Shown piece by piece: positions 26,980 through 35,167 of a stretch of DNA of 64,000 bases. Position numbers and translations under genes: made by a program. Origin of the DNA: Thioalkalivibrio sp. ALE14 (GTDB lineage Bacteria; Pseudomonadota; Gammaproteobacteria; Ectothiorhodospirales; Ectothiorhodospiraceae). How positions within the stretch are numbered: position 1 is the first letter of the stretch; each line of letters opens with the position of its first letter. The stretch spans positions 186,001 through 250,000 of the forward strand of contig NZ_AQXY01000031.1 of assembly GCF_000376845.1 (NCBI RefSeq), read 5' to 3'. Below the pieces are notes generated by a model, which did no database searches, was not told the DNA's origin, and was given only the letters and a program-made list of their open reading frames with translations.

Positions 26980-29523
26980 TCACGGCGTCTCCCGTAACGC
27001 CGGCACCAGCCGCATCCGCGCCATCCGCCAGGCGGGGATCACCGACGCCAGCAATGCAGCCCCTACGCCCAGCAGGACGGTCTCCCCGACCTCGGCCCAG
27101 GACAGCCGCAGGTCCATGCCCCAGCCAAAGGCCTCGCGGTTGATCACCTCGATCAGCAACCAGCCCATCCCCAGCCCCAGCGGGATCGCCGACAGGGCGG
27201 CAAACGCCCCCAGCACCCCGCCCTGCAGGACCACCAGGGCGCGCACGCCCCCGGGCAACAGCCCGAGGCTGCGCAGCGTGGCGAATTCGCGCGCCCGTTC
27301 CATCTGCAACGCGATCAGGGCGCCCAGGATCGCGATGAAGGCCACCACCAGCGTGATCACCCGCAGCAGATGCGTGATCGCAAAGGTCCGGTCGAAGATC
27401 GCCATCGACTCCTGCTCGATATCCCCCGGCCGGGTCACCAGCGCCGCATGGTCCTGCTCCGCCAGCCACGCCTCCAGCTGCTCCACCGCCTGCTCCGCGT
27501 TGGCCCCGTCCGGCAGGCGCAGCCCGAACGAGCCCACCCCGTCCGGGGGCACGCCCCCGCGCGCGAAGGCCGCCTGCGTCATCAACACCGTCCCGCTGGG
27601 ATTGCCATAGTCGCGGTAGATCCCGGGAACCTCGAAGGCGCGTTGCCCACCGGGCACCGCCAGCGACAACCGATCCCCCGGTTCCACGCCGTGATGCGCG
27701 GCAAATGGCTCGGTCACCAGCACCGCGTCCTCCGTCGCCAGCCGGTGCCCCAGCGGCTCGCGAGGCGCCTCCGCCTCCAGCAACGGCAAGTATTCCAGCC
27801 AGTCGGCATGCGGACGAACCACGTAGAGATCGACCAGCCCGTGATCGCTGACGACCTCCTGGCTGGAACCCGTACTCACCGACACCGCCCCCGACCGGGC
27901 CACCAGGTCGGCGGTCCAGTCCTGGGGCAGACGCGCGCCGGCGCGTGCCGATGCCGGCGCGGCGGGCACCACGTACAGATCCGACGTTAGCGCCTGCCCC
28001 AGCCACTGCTCCACGCTCCCGCGAAAGCTGCCGACCATCACCGCCACGCCGATGGCGGCGGCCAGCGCCAGCGTCAGTGCCGAGGTCGCGGGCGCACTGC
28101 GCGACAGGCTGCGCTCCAGACTGCGCACCGCAATACGCGGCAGCGTCACCCCGCGCACCAGCACCGCCAGACCACGAAGGGTCCAGACCAGCACCCAGGG
28201 CAGCAACAGAACAAAACCGGCGATCAGCAGGAACAGCGCCACGAAGCCGCCAACCAGCGCCCCCGCCCCGGTAACGATCAGGCCCGACCCGGCAAGCAGC
28301 AGCACGAGGGATACCAGTGCCAGCCATGCGGCCCAGCTACGCGCGCGGCGCTCCAGCCCGCCGCGCCCACTGCCGCCGGGGCCGGCCGTGCGGGCCGCCT
28401 CCCAGGCGGGGGCCATCGCCGCCGCCAGCGAAAGCCCCACCCCCAGCAGGAACACCGCCGCCAGGGCCAGCGGCCGCGGCGTCACCCCGGTCACCGCCAC
28501 CGCAAAAAAGTGGTCCGTGACCGTCTGGGCCACCTGTGCGACCAGCACCTGCGCCAGTGCAATACCCAGCAACGCGCCAAGCAGCGTGCCGATCACGCCG
28601 ACCAGCAACGCCTCCAGCAGCACCACGCCGAAGATTGCCCGCCGGCCCACACCCACCAGGCGCAGGCTGGCGATCACTTCGCGCCGCCGGAGTACGGCAA
28701 AGGTCTGCGTGTTGTAGATCAGGAACGCCGCGATCAGCAGTGCCAGCAAACTCATCGCCGTCAGGTTGATGCGAAACGCCTGCGCCAGCTCGCGCGCGGC
28801 CTGCCCGCGACTCTCCACCGGCACCAGCTCCAGTTCGGCGGGCAGGGCGTCGCGGAGCGCGTCGACTTCGGCCTCCGCCAACCGCACGTCGATCCGGTCC
28901 AGACGCCCCAGCCGATCCAGCAGCACCTGCGCCGTGGCCATATCCGTCACCCAGAGCGAACCGCCCGCGATCCTGTCTTCCTCCGCGTCCGGCGCCTCGC
29001 GTTCAGCAGCCCGGTCGATCACGGTCACCTCGCGCGTGCCGCCTGCCGCCTCCAGCGTCACACGGGCCTCGTGTGCAGGCCCCGAGTCGCGGAACCAGCT
29101 CGCTGGCGGCAGGATCGTCCCCGGCTCGGTCACCAGGCGTTGCACCGGCGCATCACCGATATCCGACGCGGTCCCGCGAAACGGCCCTTCGGCCAGGGGA
29201 TCTACCCCGAGCACATAGATCGTGGTGCCATCCGGCAACCGCGCCGGCCCCTCCACGATCGGCGCCGTGTCCCGCCACCCGGCCATGCGCAGATCGCGAT
29301 AGAAGGCCTCGTCGAACCCACTCGCCGGCCCCAGTACCTGGTGCGTGGCGGCCCCCGCCACCTCGTCCATCGAGCGGTCGAAGGCCCGCTGGGCCGACTG
29401 GTTCGCCAGGTCCACCGCGAGCACGACCGCCACGCCGATGATCACCCCCACCAACGTCAGCAAGCGCTGCAATGGCCGCCGACGCCAGTCGCGCAGCCAC
29501 GCGCGCAGAACCAGACCGCTCAT
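26980..29523 (-). CDS. ABC transporter permease, double FtsX/MacB type
   Basis: 847 aa. The N-terminal helix is at about 20-42, followed by an extracytoplasmic domain (about 45-255), three helices (about 258-375), then further helices, a second extracytoplasmic domain (about 530-700) and three C-terminal helices. This is the LolCE/MacB-type layout doubled, typical of FtsX-domain permeases that extract lipophilic substrates or lipoproteins from the inner membrane. FtsX motifs: LLIAAFLIYNTQTFAVLRRRE and ALQMERAREFATLRSLGLLPGG. It overlaps the ATPase gene by 4 bp (ATGA). Confidence 0.88.
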   Translation of the reverse strand: MSGLVLRAWLRDWRRRPLQRLLTLVGVIIGVAVVLAVDLANQSAQRAFDRSMDEVAGAATHQVLGPASGFDEAFYRDLRMAGWRDTAPIVEGPARLPDGTTIYVLGVDPLAEGPFRGTASDIGDAPVQRLVTEPGTILPPASWFRDSGPAHEARVTLEAAGGTREVTVIDRAAEREAPDAEEDRIAGGSLWVTDMATAQVLLDRLGRLDRIDVRLAEAEVDALRDALPAELELVPVESRGQAARELAQAFRINLTAMSLLALLIAAFLIYNTQTFAVLRRREVIASLRLVGVGRRAIFGVVLLEALLVGVIGTLLGALLGIALAQVLVAQVAQTVTDHFFAVAVTGVTPRPLALAAVFLLGVGLSLAAAMAPAWEAARTAGPGGSGRGGLERRARSWAAWLALVSLVLLLAGSGLIVTGAGALVGGFVALFLLIAGFVLLLPWVLVWTLRGLAVLVRGVTLPRIAVRSLERSLSRSAPATSALTLALAAAIGVAVMVGSFRGSVEQWLGQALTSDLYVVPAAPASARAGARLPQDWTADLVARSGAVSVSTGSSQEVVSDHGLVDLYVVRPHADWLEYLPLLEAEAPREPLGHRLATEDAVLVTEPFAAHHGVEPGDRLSLAVPGGQRAFEVPGIYRDYGNPSGTVLMTQAAFARGGVPPDGVGSFGLRLPDGANAEQAVEQLEAWLAEQDHAALVTRPGDIEQESMAIFDRTFAITHLLRVITLVVAFIAILGALIALQMERAREFATLRSLGLLPGGVRALVVLQGGVLGAFAALSAIPLGLGMGWLLIEVINREAFGWGMDLRLSWAEVGETVLLGVGAALLASVIPAWRMARMRLVPALRETP

Positions 29524-30236
29524 GCCGAAGCCGCTTCCGCCGAATCCACGGCTTGCAGGATGCCATCACGCATCGTCAGCACCCGGTCCAGCCGGCGCGC
29601 CAGCTCGTGACTGTGGGTCACCAGCAACAACGAGCACCCGGTCGCCCGCACCTGCTCCAGCAGCAAGGCGAAGACCGTCTCGCCGGTGCGCGAGTCGAGG
29701 TTGCCGGTGGGCTCGTCCGCCAGGATCAGCGCCGGCTCGTGCACCAGCGCCCGGGCAATCGCGACACGTTGCTGCTCGCCCCCGGACAGCGCCTCCGGAT
29801 ACCGCGCCTCCTTGTCTGCAAGCCCCACCGCCGCCAGCTGTCGGGCGGCGCGCTCACGGCGCTCGGCCGCGCCGGCCTTCGTCGCCAGCTCCAGCGGCAG
29901 CATCACGTTCTCCAGCACCGTGAGCGTCGGGATCAGGTGGAACGACTGGAACACGATCCCCACGCGGGCCCGCCGCAGCCGCGTGCGCGCCGCCTCGTCG
30001 AGGCCCGCGAGCGCTTCGCCCGCCAGGTGCACCTCGCCACGATCCGCCGCCTCCAGGCCGGCCGCCAGGTGCAACAGGGTGGACTTGCCGCTCCCGCTCT
30101 CGCCGACGATCGCCACGCGCTCCCCGGCGCCCAGCTCGAAATCCACGCCGTGCAGCACCTCGCCCTCGCCGGGGTAGGCAAACGCCACATCGGTCAGCGA
30201 CAACACCGCGTCTTCTACCGAGCCTTGTTGCTCCAT
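29520..30236 (-). CDS. ABC transporter ATPase, MacB/LolD type
   Basis: 238 aa. Walker [11 protein letters not shown]-loop [19 protein letters not shown], signature [15 protein letters not shown], Walker [14 protein letters not shown] and H-loop [24 protein letters not shown] and ADEPTGNLD are hallmarks of the MacB/LolD subfamily. With the FtsX-type permease and lipoprotein downstream it forms a three-gene export unit: 30236 to 25718 on the minus strand. Confidence 0.92.
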   Translation of the reverse strand: MEQQGSVEDAVLSLTDVAFAYPGEGEVLHGVDFELGAGERVAIVGESGSGKSTLLHLAAGLEAADRGEVHLAGEALAGLDEAARTRLRRARVGIVFQSFHLIPTLTVLENVMLPLELATKAGAAERRERAARQLAAVGLADKEARYPEALSGGEQQRVAIARALVHEPALILADEPTGNLDSRTGETVFALLLEQVRATGCSLLLVTHSHELARRLDRVLTMRDGILQAVDSAEAASA

Positions 30237-30289
30237 CGTATACGCCTTTATTGATACACCAATGGTGGCGTCAGAGAGACGCCGAGTTG

Positions 30290-30354
30290 TTCGCCTGCAA
30301 GCAGGCTCCTACAAGGCAGGGGAAGCCCCCTGTAGGAGCCTGCTCGCAGGCGAA
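30290..30354. repeat. Divergent REP pair upstream of the ABC operon
   Basis: TTCGCCTGCAAGCAGGCTCC (30290, minus orientation) and TGTAGGAGCCTGCTCGCAGG (30330, plus orientation), separated by GGCAGGGGAAGCCCCC. The two can pair with each other over more than 20 bp. Confidence 0.85.
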
Positions 30355-30438
30355 CAGCGCTCACCGAACGCCCCACACGTTCCGGCCCAACACAGACCAT
30401 GAAGAGTAGATGAATGTTTCAAAACCCTGCACAAGCGG

Positions 30439-30466
30439 TTGATTGACGGCCGCCATCCGTTAGAAT
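30439..30466 (+). promoter_or_regulatory. Sigma-70-type promoter of mgtE1
   Basis: TTGATT (30439-30444), 16-bp spacer, TAGAAT (30461-30466). Transcription would start at about 30473, 246 nt before the mgtE start codon. Confidence 0.55.
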
Positions 30467-30472
30467 AAGGCG

Positions 30473-30718
30473 CATCTCCACACACGGGAACGCGCCTTGA
30501 AACGTCGATCACGCAGTCGATCTATCCGCGCCTAGCGGCAAGCGCCCGTTCCCCAACCGGTCGCTTCCGTCAGGCCTCTTTGATCAAAGAGCCGGGAGCG
30601 GCCGGGCCTCACCAGCCCGACCCGACCCTGGACCATTCACCGCATCCGTGCGGCGCCACGCGGGCCTGTGCCTGAACACAGACCACTGGTAGCGCCCCGA
30701 TGCCGCCGGGAGAAGGGC
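30473..30718 (+). promoter_or_regulatory. Long structured leader of mgtE1
   Basis: About 246 nt without a convincing ORF. Visible pairings: GGGAACG (30486-30492) with CGTTCCC (30547-30553), the perfect palindrome CTCTTTGATCAAAGAG (about 30576-30591), and CCGC-GCCTA-GCGG (about 30527). I cannot find the conserved M-box (ykoK) core, so this is not called a riboswitch. Its length ahead of a Mg transporter makes metal-responsive control plausible. Confidence 0.4.
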
Positions 30719-32077
30719 ATGGAGCTTCACCTCGAACAGTCCATCATCGAGCTGAAGGAGCTGTTGCGTCTGGACGACCGCGACGGGCTCCACGAGCTGC
30801 TCGACTACATGCGCGTGCAGGATATCGCCCACGCGCTGATGGAGCTGGGCGACGAGGACCTGTGCGCCGTCTTCAACCTGCTGCCCCCGGGGCGCAAGGC
30901 GGACGTCTTCGCCTACCTCGACACCGGGCACCAGATCCGCCTGCTGGAGGCCTCGCCAAAGGACGACGCCCGCTTCATCCTCTCCGAGATGGAGGCGGAC
31001 GACCTCACCGCCCTGCTGCAGACCCTGGATCCGGACACCCTGCGCGGCTACCTGCGCCTGCTGCCGTTTCGCGCCATCCGCCGCGCGCTCAAGCAGCTCA
31101 ACTACCCGGAAGACTCGGTCGGTCGCGTGATGTCCCCGGACGTGGTCGCCGTGGACCCGGACTGGACGCTCAAGCGTGCGCTCGCGTTCATCCGCCGCAA
31201 CGCCGACGAGCACTCCAACAACGTGATCTTCGTGGTCGACCCGGATCGCGTCCTGCTGGCCGCCGTCCCCATCCGCCACTTCCTGCGTGCCAGTGCGGAC
31301 AGCCCGGTGCGCGAGCTGCTGGGCGAGGCCGAGCCGATCACCATCACCGTCTCCGAAGACGCGGTCGAAGCCGCTCGCCGGATCCAGCACTACGACCTCG
31401 AGACCCTCCCGGTGGTGGGCGAGACCGGCGAGCTGCTGGGCGTGGTCACAGTGGACGACGTGATGGACCTGATCGAGGCCGAATCCACCGAGGACTTCCA
31501 CAAGCTGGGTTCGGTGGGCACCCTGCCCCTGTCGCCGCAGGACGCCAGCCCGTTCCTGCTCTATCGCAAGCGCATTGGCTGGCTGCTGGGCCTGGTCGCC
31601 TTCAACACCATCGGCGCCCTGATGATCTCCCAGTACGAGGACATCATCGAGGCCGTGGTGGTGCTGGTGTTCTTCCTGCCACTGCTGATCGCCTCCGGTG
31701 GTAACGCCGGCGCGCAGAGCTCCACGCTGATGGTGCGTGCCATGGCCACCGGCGAGGTCACCGCCCGCGACTGGCTCAAGCTGTGGGCCAAGGAGATGGG
31801 CGTCTCCGTGACCCTGGGTGTCAGCATGGGGGTGGCCGTGTCACTCGTCGGCCTTTGGCGCGGCGGACCGGAGATCGCACTTCTGGTCGCCCTGGCCATG
31901 ACCGTCATCGTCACCGTGGCCAGCATCCTCGGCATGCTTCTGCCGGTGGTCCTGAACAAGCTCCGTCTCGATCCGGCCACGGCCAGCGTCCCACTGGTCA
32001 CCTCGCTCGCCGACATCGGCGGTATCCTGATCTACTTCTCGCTGGCCGTGGCTATTCTTGGCCTGGCGACTCCGTAG
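30719..32077 (+). CDS. mgtE: Magnesium transporter MgtE, first paralogue
   Basis: 452 aa from ATG 30719 (GGGAGAAGGGC just upstream). The superhelical MgtE_N domain spans about 1-130. Two CBS domains follow (MSPDVVAVDPDWTLKRAL; EPITITVSEDAVEAARRI...LETLPVVGETGELLGVVTVDDVMDLIE), then the connecting helix, then five membrane helices with IASGGNAGAQSSTLMVRAMA and the PLVTSLADIGGILIYF pore region. Acidic cytoplasmic domains bind Mg2+ and close the channel when Mg2+ is high. A second mgtE follows downstream. Confidence 0.95.
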   Translation: MELHLEQSIIELKELLRLDDRDGLHELLDYMRVQDIAHALMELGDEDLCAVFNLLPPGRKADVFAYLDTGHQIRLLEASPKDDARFILSEMEADDLTALLQTLDPDTLRGYLRLLPFRAIRRALKQLNYPEDSVGRVMSPDVVAVDPDWTLKRALAFIRRNADEHSNNVIFVVDPDRVLLAAVPIRHFLRASADSPVRELLGEAEPITITVSEDAVEAARRIQHYDLETLPVVGETGELLGVVTVDDVMDLIEAESTEDFHKLGSVGTLPLSPQDASPFLLYRKRIGWLLGLVAFNTIGALMISQYEDIIEAVVVLVFFLPLLIASGGNAGAQSSTLMVRAMATGEVTARDWLKLWAKEMGVSVTLGVSMGVAVSLVGLWRGGPEIALLVALAMTVIVTVASILGMLLPVVLNKLRLDPATASVPLVTSLADIGGILIYFSLAVAILGLATP

Positions 32078-32345
32078 GGAGACACTGCCCCATGTACACG
32101 CTCGCGTTGACACCCCAGGTTTTCCGAGACAAGGCGCGGTGCGCAGCCGGTAGTGGTTCTACCGGCAAGGGCCGCAACGCAGGATCGGTGAACCTGGGGT
32201 GCCAACCCCGAAGGGGCTCGGCCCCTTTTGCGTGCGCACGGCGTTGCGGTTCCCTTGTGCAGAATGACTGCACGGCAGTCACCGCGCCTTGTTCGCACAC
32301 AAAAGCGACTCGAGCGCGAGCGTGTACATGGGGCAGTGTCTCCCT
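32076..32345 (+). other. 270-bp nested inverted-repeat element between the two mgtE genes
   Basis: Starts at the mgtE1 stop codon and ends 15 bp before the mgtE2 ATG. The ends are perfect 31-bp inverted repeats (32076-32106 and 32315-32345). Inside: a 12-bp perfect pairing 32130-32141 with 32280-32291 (CAAGGCGCGGTG / CACCGCGCCTTG); a 15-bp pairing 32166-32180 with 32241-32257 with a 2-nt bulge; hairpins GCCGGTA/TACCGGC (32146-32166) and GTGCAG/CTGCAC (32257-32273); a terminator-like hairpin AAGGGGC-TCG-GCCCCTTTT (32211-32229); and an 11-bp crossing pairing 32111-32121 with 32191-32201 that would be a pseudoknot. It may be a structured RNA acting on mgtE2 or a palindromic mobile repeat. No known class recognised. 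Confidence 0.85.
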
Positions 32346-32360
32346 GAGGGGAACCCGCGC

Positions 32361-33719
32361 ATGAGCGCCACCGAACCCGATCTCGACACCCTGCGGCAGG
32401 TCATTGCCGACGCCCTGGACGAACCGGATGCGGACGTCCTGCAGGCGATTTGTGCCAGCCACGCCGCGCCGGACCTCTCCGACGCGCTGGAGGCGCTGCC
32501 GGCCGAGCAGATGGAGGCGTTCTTCCAGCGCCTGGACGTCGAGTGCACGGCGGATATCTACGCCCACCTGGAACCCGACCACCAGTCGCGGGTCTTCCAG
32601 GCGCTGGACGACGATAACGCCAGCCGCCTGGTGGCGGCACTGTCCTACGACGACGCGGTCTCCGTGATCGACGGGCTTGAAGACGACCAGGCCGAATCCC
32701 TCCTCGAGACGCTCCCGGACGACGACCAGGAGGCCCTGGAGACCCTGCTCGGCTACCCAGAGGAGAGTGCCGGGCGCCTGATGACACCCGAGTTCGCGAC
32801 GGTGCAGCCAGACTGGTCGGTGGCGGAGGCGATGGACCACCTGCGCGAACACAGCGACCTCGCCGAGACCATTAACACCATCTTCGTGACCACGCCCAAT
32901 GGCGAGCTGCTCGGCTGGGTGCGCCTGAAGGAACTCCTGCTGTCACGCCCCAGCACCAGCGTGCGCGAGCGCATGCACACGGACGTCGTCAGCATCGCGG
33001 CGGAGGAAGACCGCGAAGAGGCCGCCCACCGCATCTCCCACTACGACCTGGACGTCCTCCCGGTGGTGGACGACAACGGCCACCTCCTCGGCATCATCAC
33101 CGTCGACGACGTCATGGACGTGTTGCGCGCGGAGACCACCGAGGACTTCCACCGCATGGCCGCGGTCGGCGACGTCGTGCTCTCCCTGCGCGACGCCAGC
33201 ATGCAGCTGCTCTACCGCAAGCGCATCGGCTGGCTGGTGATCCTGGTTGCCGTGAACATCCTCTCCGGCATGGCCATCGCCCACTTCGAGGCCGCCATCG
33301 AGACCGTGGTCGCACTGATCTTCTTCCTCCCCATGGTCATCGCCTCCGGCGGGAACGCGGGCGCCCAGGCCTCCACCCTGGTGGTGCGCTCGCTCGCCAC
33401 CAACGACATCAAGCTCCAGGACTGGTGGCGCCTGGGCGGCAAGGAAATCCTCGTCTCGTCCGCGCTGGGCGCCACCCTGGCCGGCGCCATCTGGCTCTCC
33501 GGCAACTGGCTGGGCAGCTTCGAGGTCGCCAACGCCATCGCGCTGGGCATGTTTCTGGTCGTCCTGTTCGGCTCCATGTTCGGCCTGCTGCTGCCCTTCA
33601 CCCTCACCCGCTTCGGCGTCGACCCCGCCGTCGCCAGCGCCCCGCTGATCACCTCCGTCGTCGACGTCGTCGGCATCACCATCTACTTCGCCACCGCCGT
33701 CGCCATCCTCGGCCTCTGA
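32361..33719 (+). CDS. mgtE: Magnesium transporter MgtE, second paralogue
   Basis: 452 aa, ATG 32361 with GAGGGG at about 32346. Same layout as the first copy: MgtE_N helices (about 1-130), two CBS domains (MTPEFATVQPDWSVAEAM; MHTDVVSIAAEEDREEAA...LDVLPVVDDNGHLLGIITVDDVMDVL), and five membrane helices with the IASGGNAGAQASTLVVRSLA motif and PLITSVVDVVGITIYF. The two proteins are clearly paralogous but differ throughout the N-domain, so the duplication is old. Equal length and tandem arrangement suggest either heteromers or differential use. Confidence 0.95.
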   Translation: MSATEPDLDTLRQVIADALDEPDADVLQAICASHAAPDLSDALEALPAEQMEAFFQRLDVECTADIYAHLEPDHQSRVFQALDDDNASRLVAALSYDDAVSVIDGLEDDQAESLLETLPDDDQEALETLLGYPEESAGRLMTPEFATVQPDWSVAEAMDHLREHSDLAETINTIFVTTPNGELLGWVRLKELLLSRPSTSVRERMHTDVVSIAAEEDREEAAHRISHYDLDVLPVVDDNGHLLGIITVDDVMDVLRAETTEDFHRMAAVGDVVLSLRDASMQLLYRKRIGWLVILVAVNILSGMAIAHFEAAIETVVALIFFLPMVIASGGNAGAQASTLVVRSLATNDIKLQDWWRLGGKEILVSSALGATLAGAIWLSGNWLGSFEVANAIALGMFLVVLFGSMFGLLLPFTLTRFGVDPAVASAPLITSVVDVVGITIYFATAVAILGL

Positions 33720-33730
33720 TTCGCATTCTC

Positions 33731-33979
33731 CGTAGGAGCCTGCTTGCAGGCGAAGCCCCTGCCAACGCCTGGCCGGCACCAAAACATCACCCTCCCCGCG
33801 GGCGCCCCCTTCTGGCAACGCCCTTCGTGGGAGCGGGCTTGCCCGCGAAGCCCCTGCCAGAGTGCGATGCCAGCACCGCACCACCGTAGAAGAAGCCCCT
33901 GTGCAAACGACCTCTGGGGAGGCAGAGCCCTGGGCGAGCGCCCTTCGTGAGAGCAGGCCTGCCCGCGAAGCCCTCGCCA
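33731..33979 (+). repeat. Three tandem REP-like units downstream of mgtE2
   Basis: The 601-bp spacer 33720-34320 has no gene. Three same-orientation repeats at 33731, 33826 and 33946 (CGTAGGAGCC..., CGTGGGAGCGGG..., CGTGAGAGCAGG...), each followed by CGAAGCCCCTGCC or a variant. The second and third also share flanking sequence (GAGTGCGATGCCAGCACCGC versus AAGTGTGACACCCGCACCGC), so larger units of about 120 bp were duplicated. Confidence 0.8.
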
Positions 33980-34084
33980 AAGTGTGACACCCGCACCGCG
34001 CCACCCCCGCGTTACCGCTCTCGAGCACCGCCCCACCAGGCCCGCGACGAGCCCGAGCCTGCCCCCTTCATACCGGCAGCCCAC

Positions 34085-34122
34085 GTCATCCCGGCCGCAG
34101 CGAAGCGAAGAGCCGGGATCTC
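34085..34122. repeat. TCATCCCGG-type hairpin repeat
   Basis: GTCATCCCGGCCGCAGCGAA and GAGCCGGGATCTCC: stem ATCCCGGC/GCCGGGAT. Related copies lie at 40618-40652 and twice at 58151-58250, and a degraded one near 35087-35118. Confidence 0.65.
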
Positions 34123-34282
34123 CACCGGTGAGCGAAACCCACCGCATCCCGGACCACCACCGAGGACCACCCGGAACAACGACCAAATCGGCAACAGCCC
34201 CCGAGACACATATCAGCGGTCCAATCCACGAGCCGACCGCCTGAACCCGATACCGCCGGCGATAGCGCCACCCCTAACTATT

Positions 34283-34297
34283 TTGTACAATCTGTAC
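34283..34297 (+). promoter_or_regulatory. Probable operator/-10 of the Phd-PIN module
   Basis: Palindrome TTGTACAA (34283-34290) followed by a direct repeat TGTAC (34293-34297). TACAAT at 34286-34291 can serve as -10. AAGGA precedes the ATG at 34321. Autoregulation by antitoxin binding here is the usual pattern for such modules. Confidence 0.5.
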
Positions 34298-34320
34298 CTA
34301 ATAGACATAAGGAAACCGGC

Positions 34321-34569
34321 ATGCGTACCGTCAGTGCAAGCGAAGCCAAGCAGGGCCTGGCCGGCGTCATCGAATCCGCGCGCAAGGAGCCCGTCATCAT
34401 CCAGCGCCAGAAACGCGATGTGGCCGTGGTCCTTTCGCCCGAAGAATACGAGCGCCTGGTCCACCTGAACGTGAATGAGTTCCGCCGGTTCTGCGACCAG
34501 ATCGGCGGCAAGGCCGAAGCGGCCGGCCTGACCCAGGAAAAGCTCGACCAACTGCTCGCGGATGACTGA
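34321..34569 (+). CDS. Phd/YefM-family antitoxin
   Basis: 82 aa. MRTVSASEAKQGLAGVIESARKEPVIIQRQKRDVAVVLSPEEYERL is the Phd/YefM DNA-binding N-domain; the remainder (LNVNEFRRFCDQIGGKAEAAG...) is the toxin-binding tail. It overlaps the PIN-domain toxin gene by 8 bp, the classic coupled antitoxin-first order. Confidence 0.88.
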   Translation: MRTVSASEAKQGLAGVIESARKEPVIIQRQKRDVAVVLSPEEYERLVHLNVNEFRRFCDQIGGKAEAAGLTQEKLDQLLADD

Positions 34570-34984
34570 GTCCAACCGGCAGCGTCGGTGGGTACTGGAC
34601 ACGAACCTGCTCGTCAGTCGCCTCCTGGTTCCATCCGGCCCCGCGGCGCGGGCCGTTGACCACGCTCTCGACCGAGGCATCCTCCTGGTCTCGGAGGCCA
34701 CCCTCGACGAGCTCGTCCAGGTTCTCTCGCGCCCCAAATTCGATCCCTACATCAGCCAGGCGGAGCGACAGCAGTTCATCCGCCTGCTGGGGGGCATTGC
34801 ACGCTTCGTTACGATCACCACCCCAATCACGGCCTGTCGCGATCCGAAAGACGACAAGTTCCTCGAAGTCGCCGTCCACGGCGAGGCCCATGCCATCGTT
34901 ACCGGAGACGCCGACCTGCTCGAGCTCGATCCTTTCCACGGCATCCGCATCCTCCGCCCCGCCGATCTCCTCACCCGGCGCTGA
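34562..34984 (+). CDS. PIN-domain toxin (TIGR00305-type)
   Basis: 140 aa. PIN-fold acidic residues: LDTNLLVSRLL (first Asp), TLDELVQVLSRPKF (Glu), CRDPKDDKFLEVAV (third acidic cluster) and IVTGDADLLEL (last Asp). This order matches the bacterial PIN family often annotated as putative toxin component. Expected Mg2+-dependent RNase, neutralised by the upstream antitoxin. All catalytic positions are present. Confidence 0.87.
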   Translation: MTESNRQRRWVLDTNLLVSRLLVPSGPAARAVDHALDRGILLVSEATLDELVQVLSRPKFDPYISQAERQQFIRLLGGIARFVTITTPITACRDPKDDKFLEVAVHGEAHAIVTGDADLLELDPFHGIRILRPADLLTRR

Positions 34985-35030
34985 ACCGCACCCGCACCCA
35001 ATCCACTTGTCGGGCAGAGCGTTGCCCACC

Positions 35031-35070
35031 CTGTAGGAGCCGCCTTGGCGGCGAAGCCCCGGCCAGCGCG
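35031..35070 (+). repeat. REP-like hairpin upstream of the pilin locus
   Basis: CTGTAGGAGCCGCCTTGGCG followed by GCGAAGCCCCGGCC; stem GCCGCC/GGCGGC with a TTG(G) loop variant of the family. Part of the gene-free stretch 34985-35369, which otherwise carries the pilin promoter. Confidence 0.7.
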
Positions 35071-35167
35071 TAATCCACCCCGTCGCACCCCCCCATACCG
35101 GCCACCGCGCTGCGAAGAGCCGGGGTCGCCTTCAGTGACAAAACCCCCATAGAAACTGACCACCCGC

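Noticed and set aside
26980-28327. Extension of the lipoprotein reading frame through the permease gene (869 codons)
   Set aside because: The frame stays open across the REP pair and opposite-frame permease sequence, but the permease is clearly coded in another frame and the lipoprotein signal peptide starts at 26860.
30473-30718. M-box (ykoK) magnesium riboswitch in the mgtE1 leader
   Set aside because: The conserved GTTAGGTGAGGCTCC-type core is not present; only generic hairpins are visible, so the leader is reported as unclassified.
32076-32345. Tn3-type TIME or retron ncRNA as explanation of the mgtE element
   Set aside because: The 31-bp ends do not begin like Tn3-family inverted repeats, no target duplication is visible, and there is no reverse transcriptase gene nearby for a retron.
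33731-33979. CRISPR array downstream of mgtE2
   Set aside because: The three repeat units are palindromic REP sequences with unequal spacing and related flanks, and no cas genes are nearby. No CRISPR was seen anywhere in the window.
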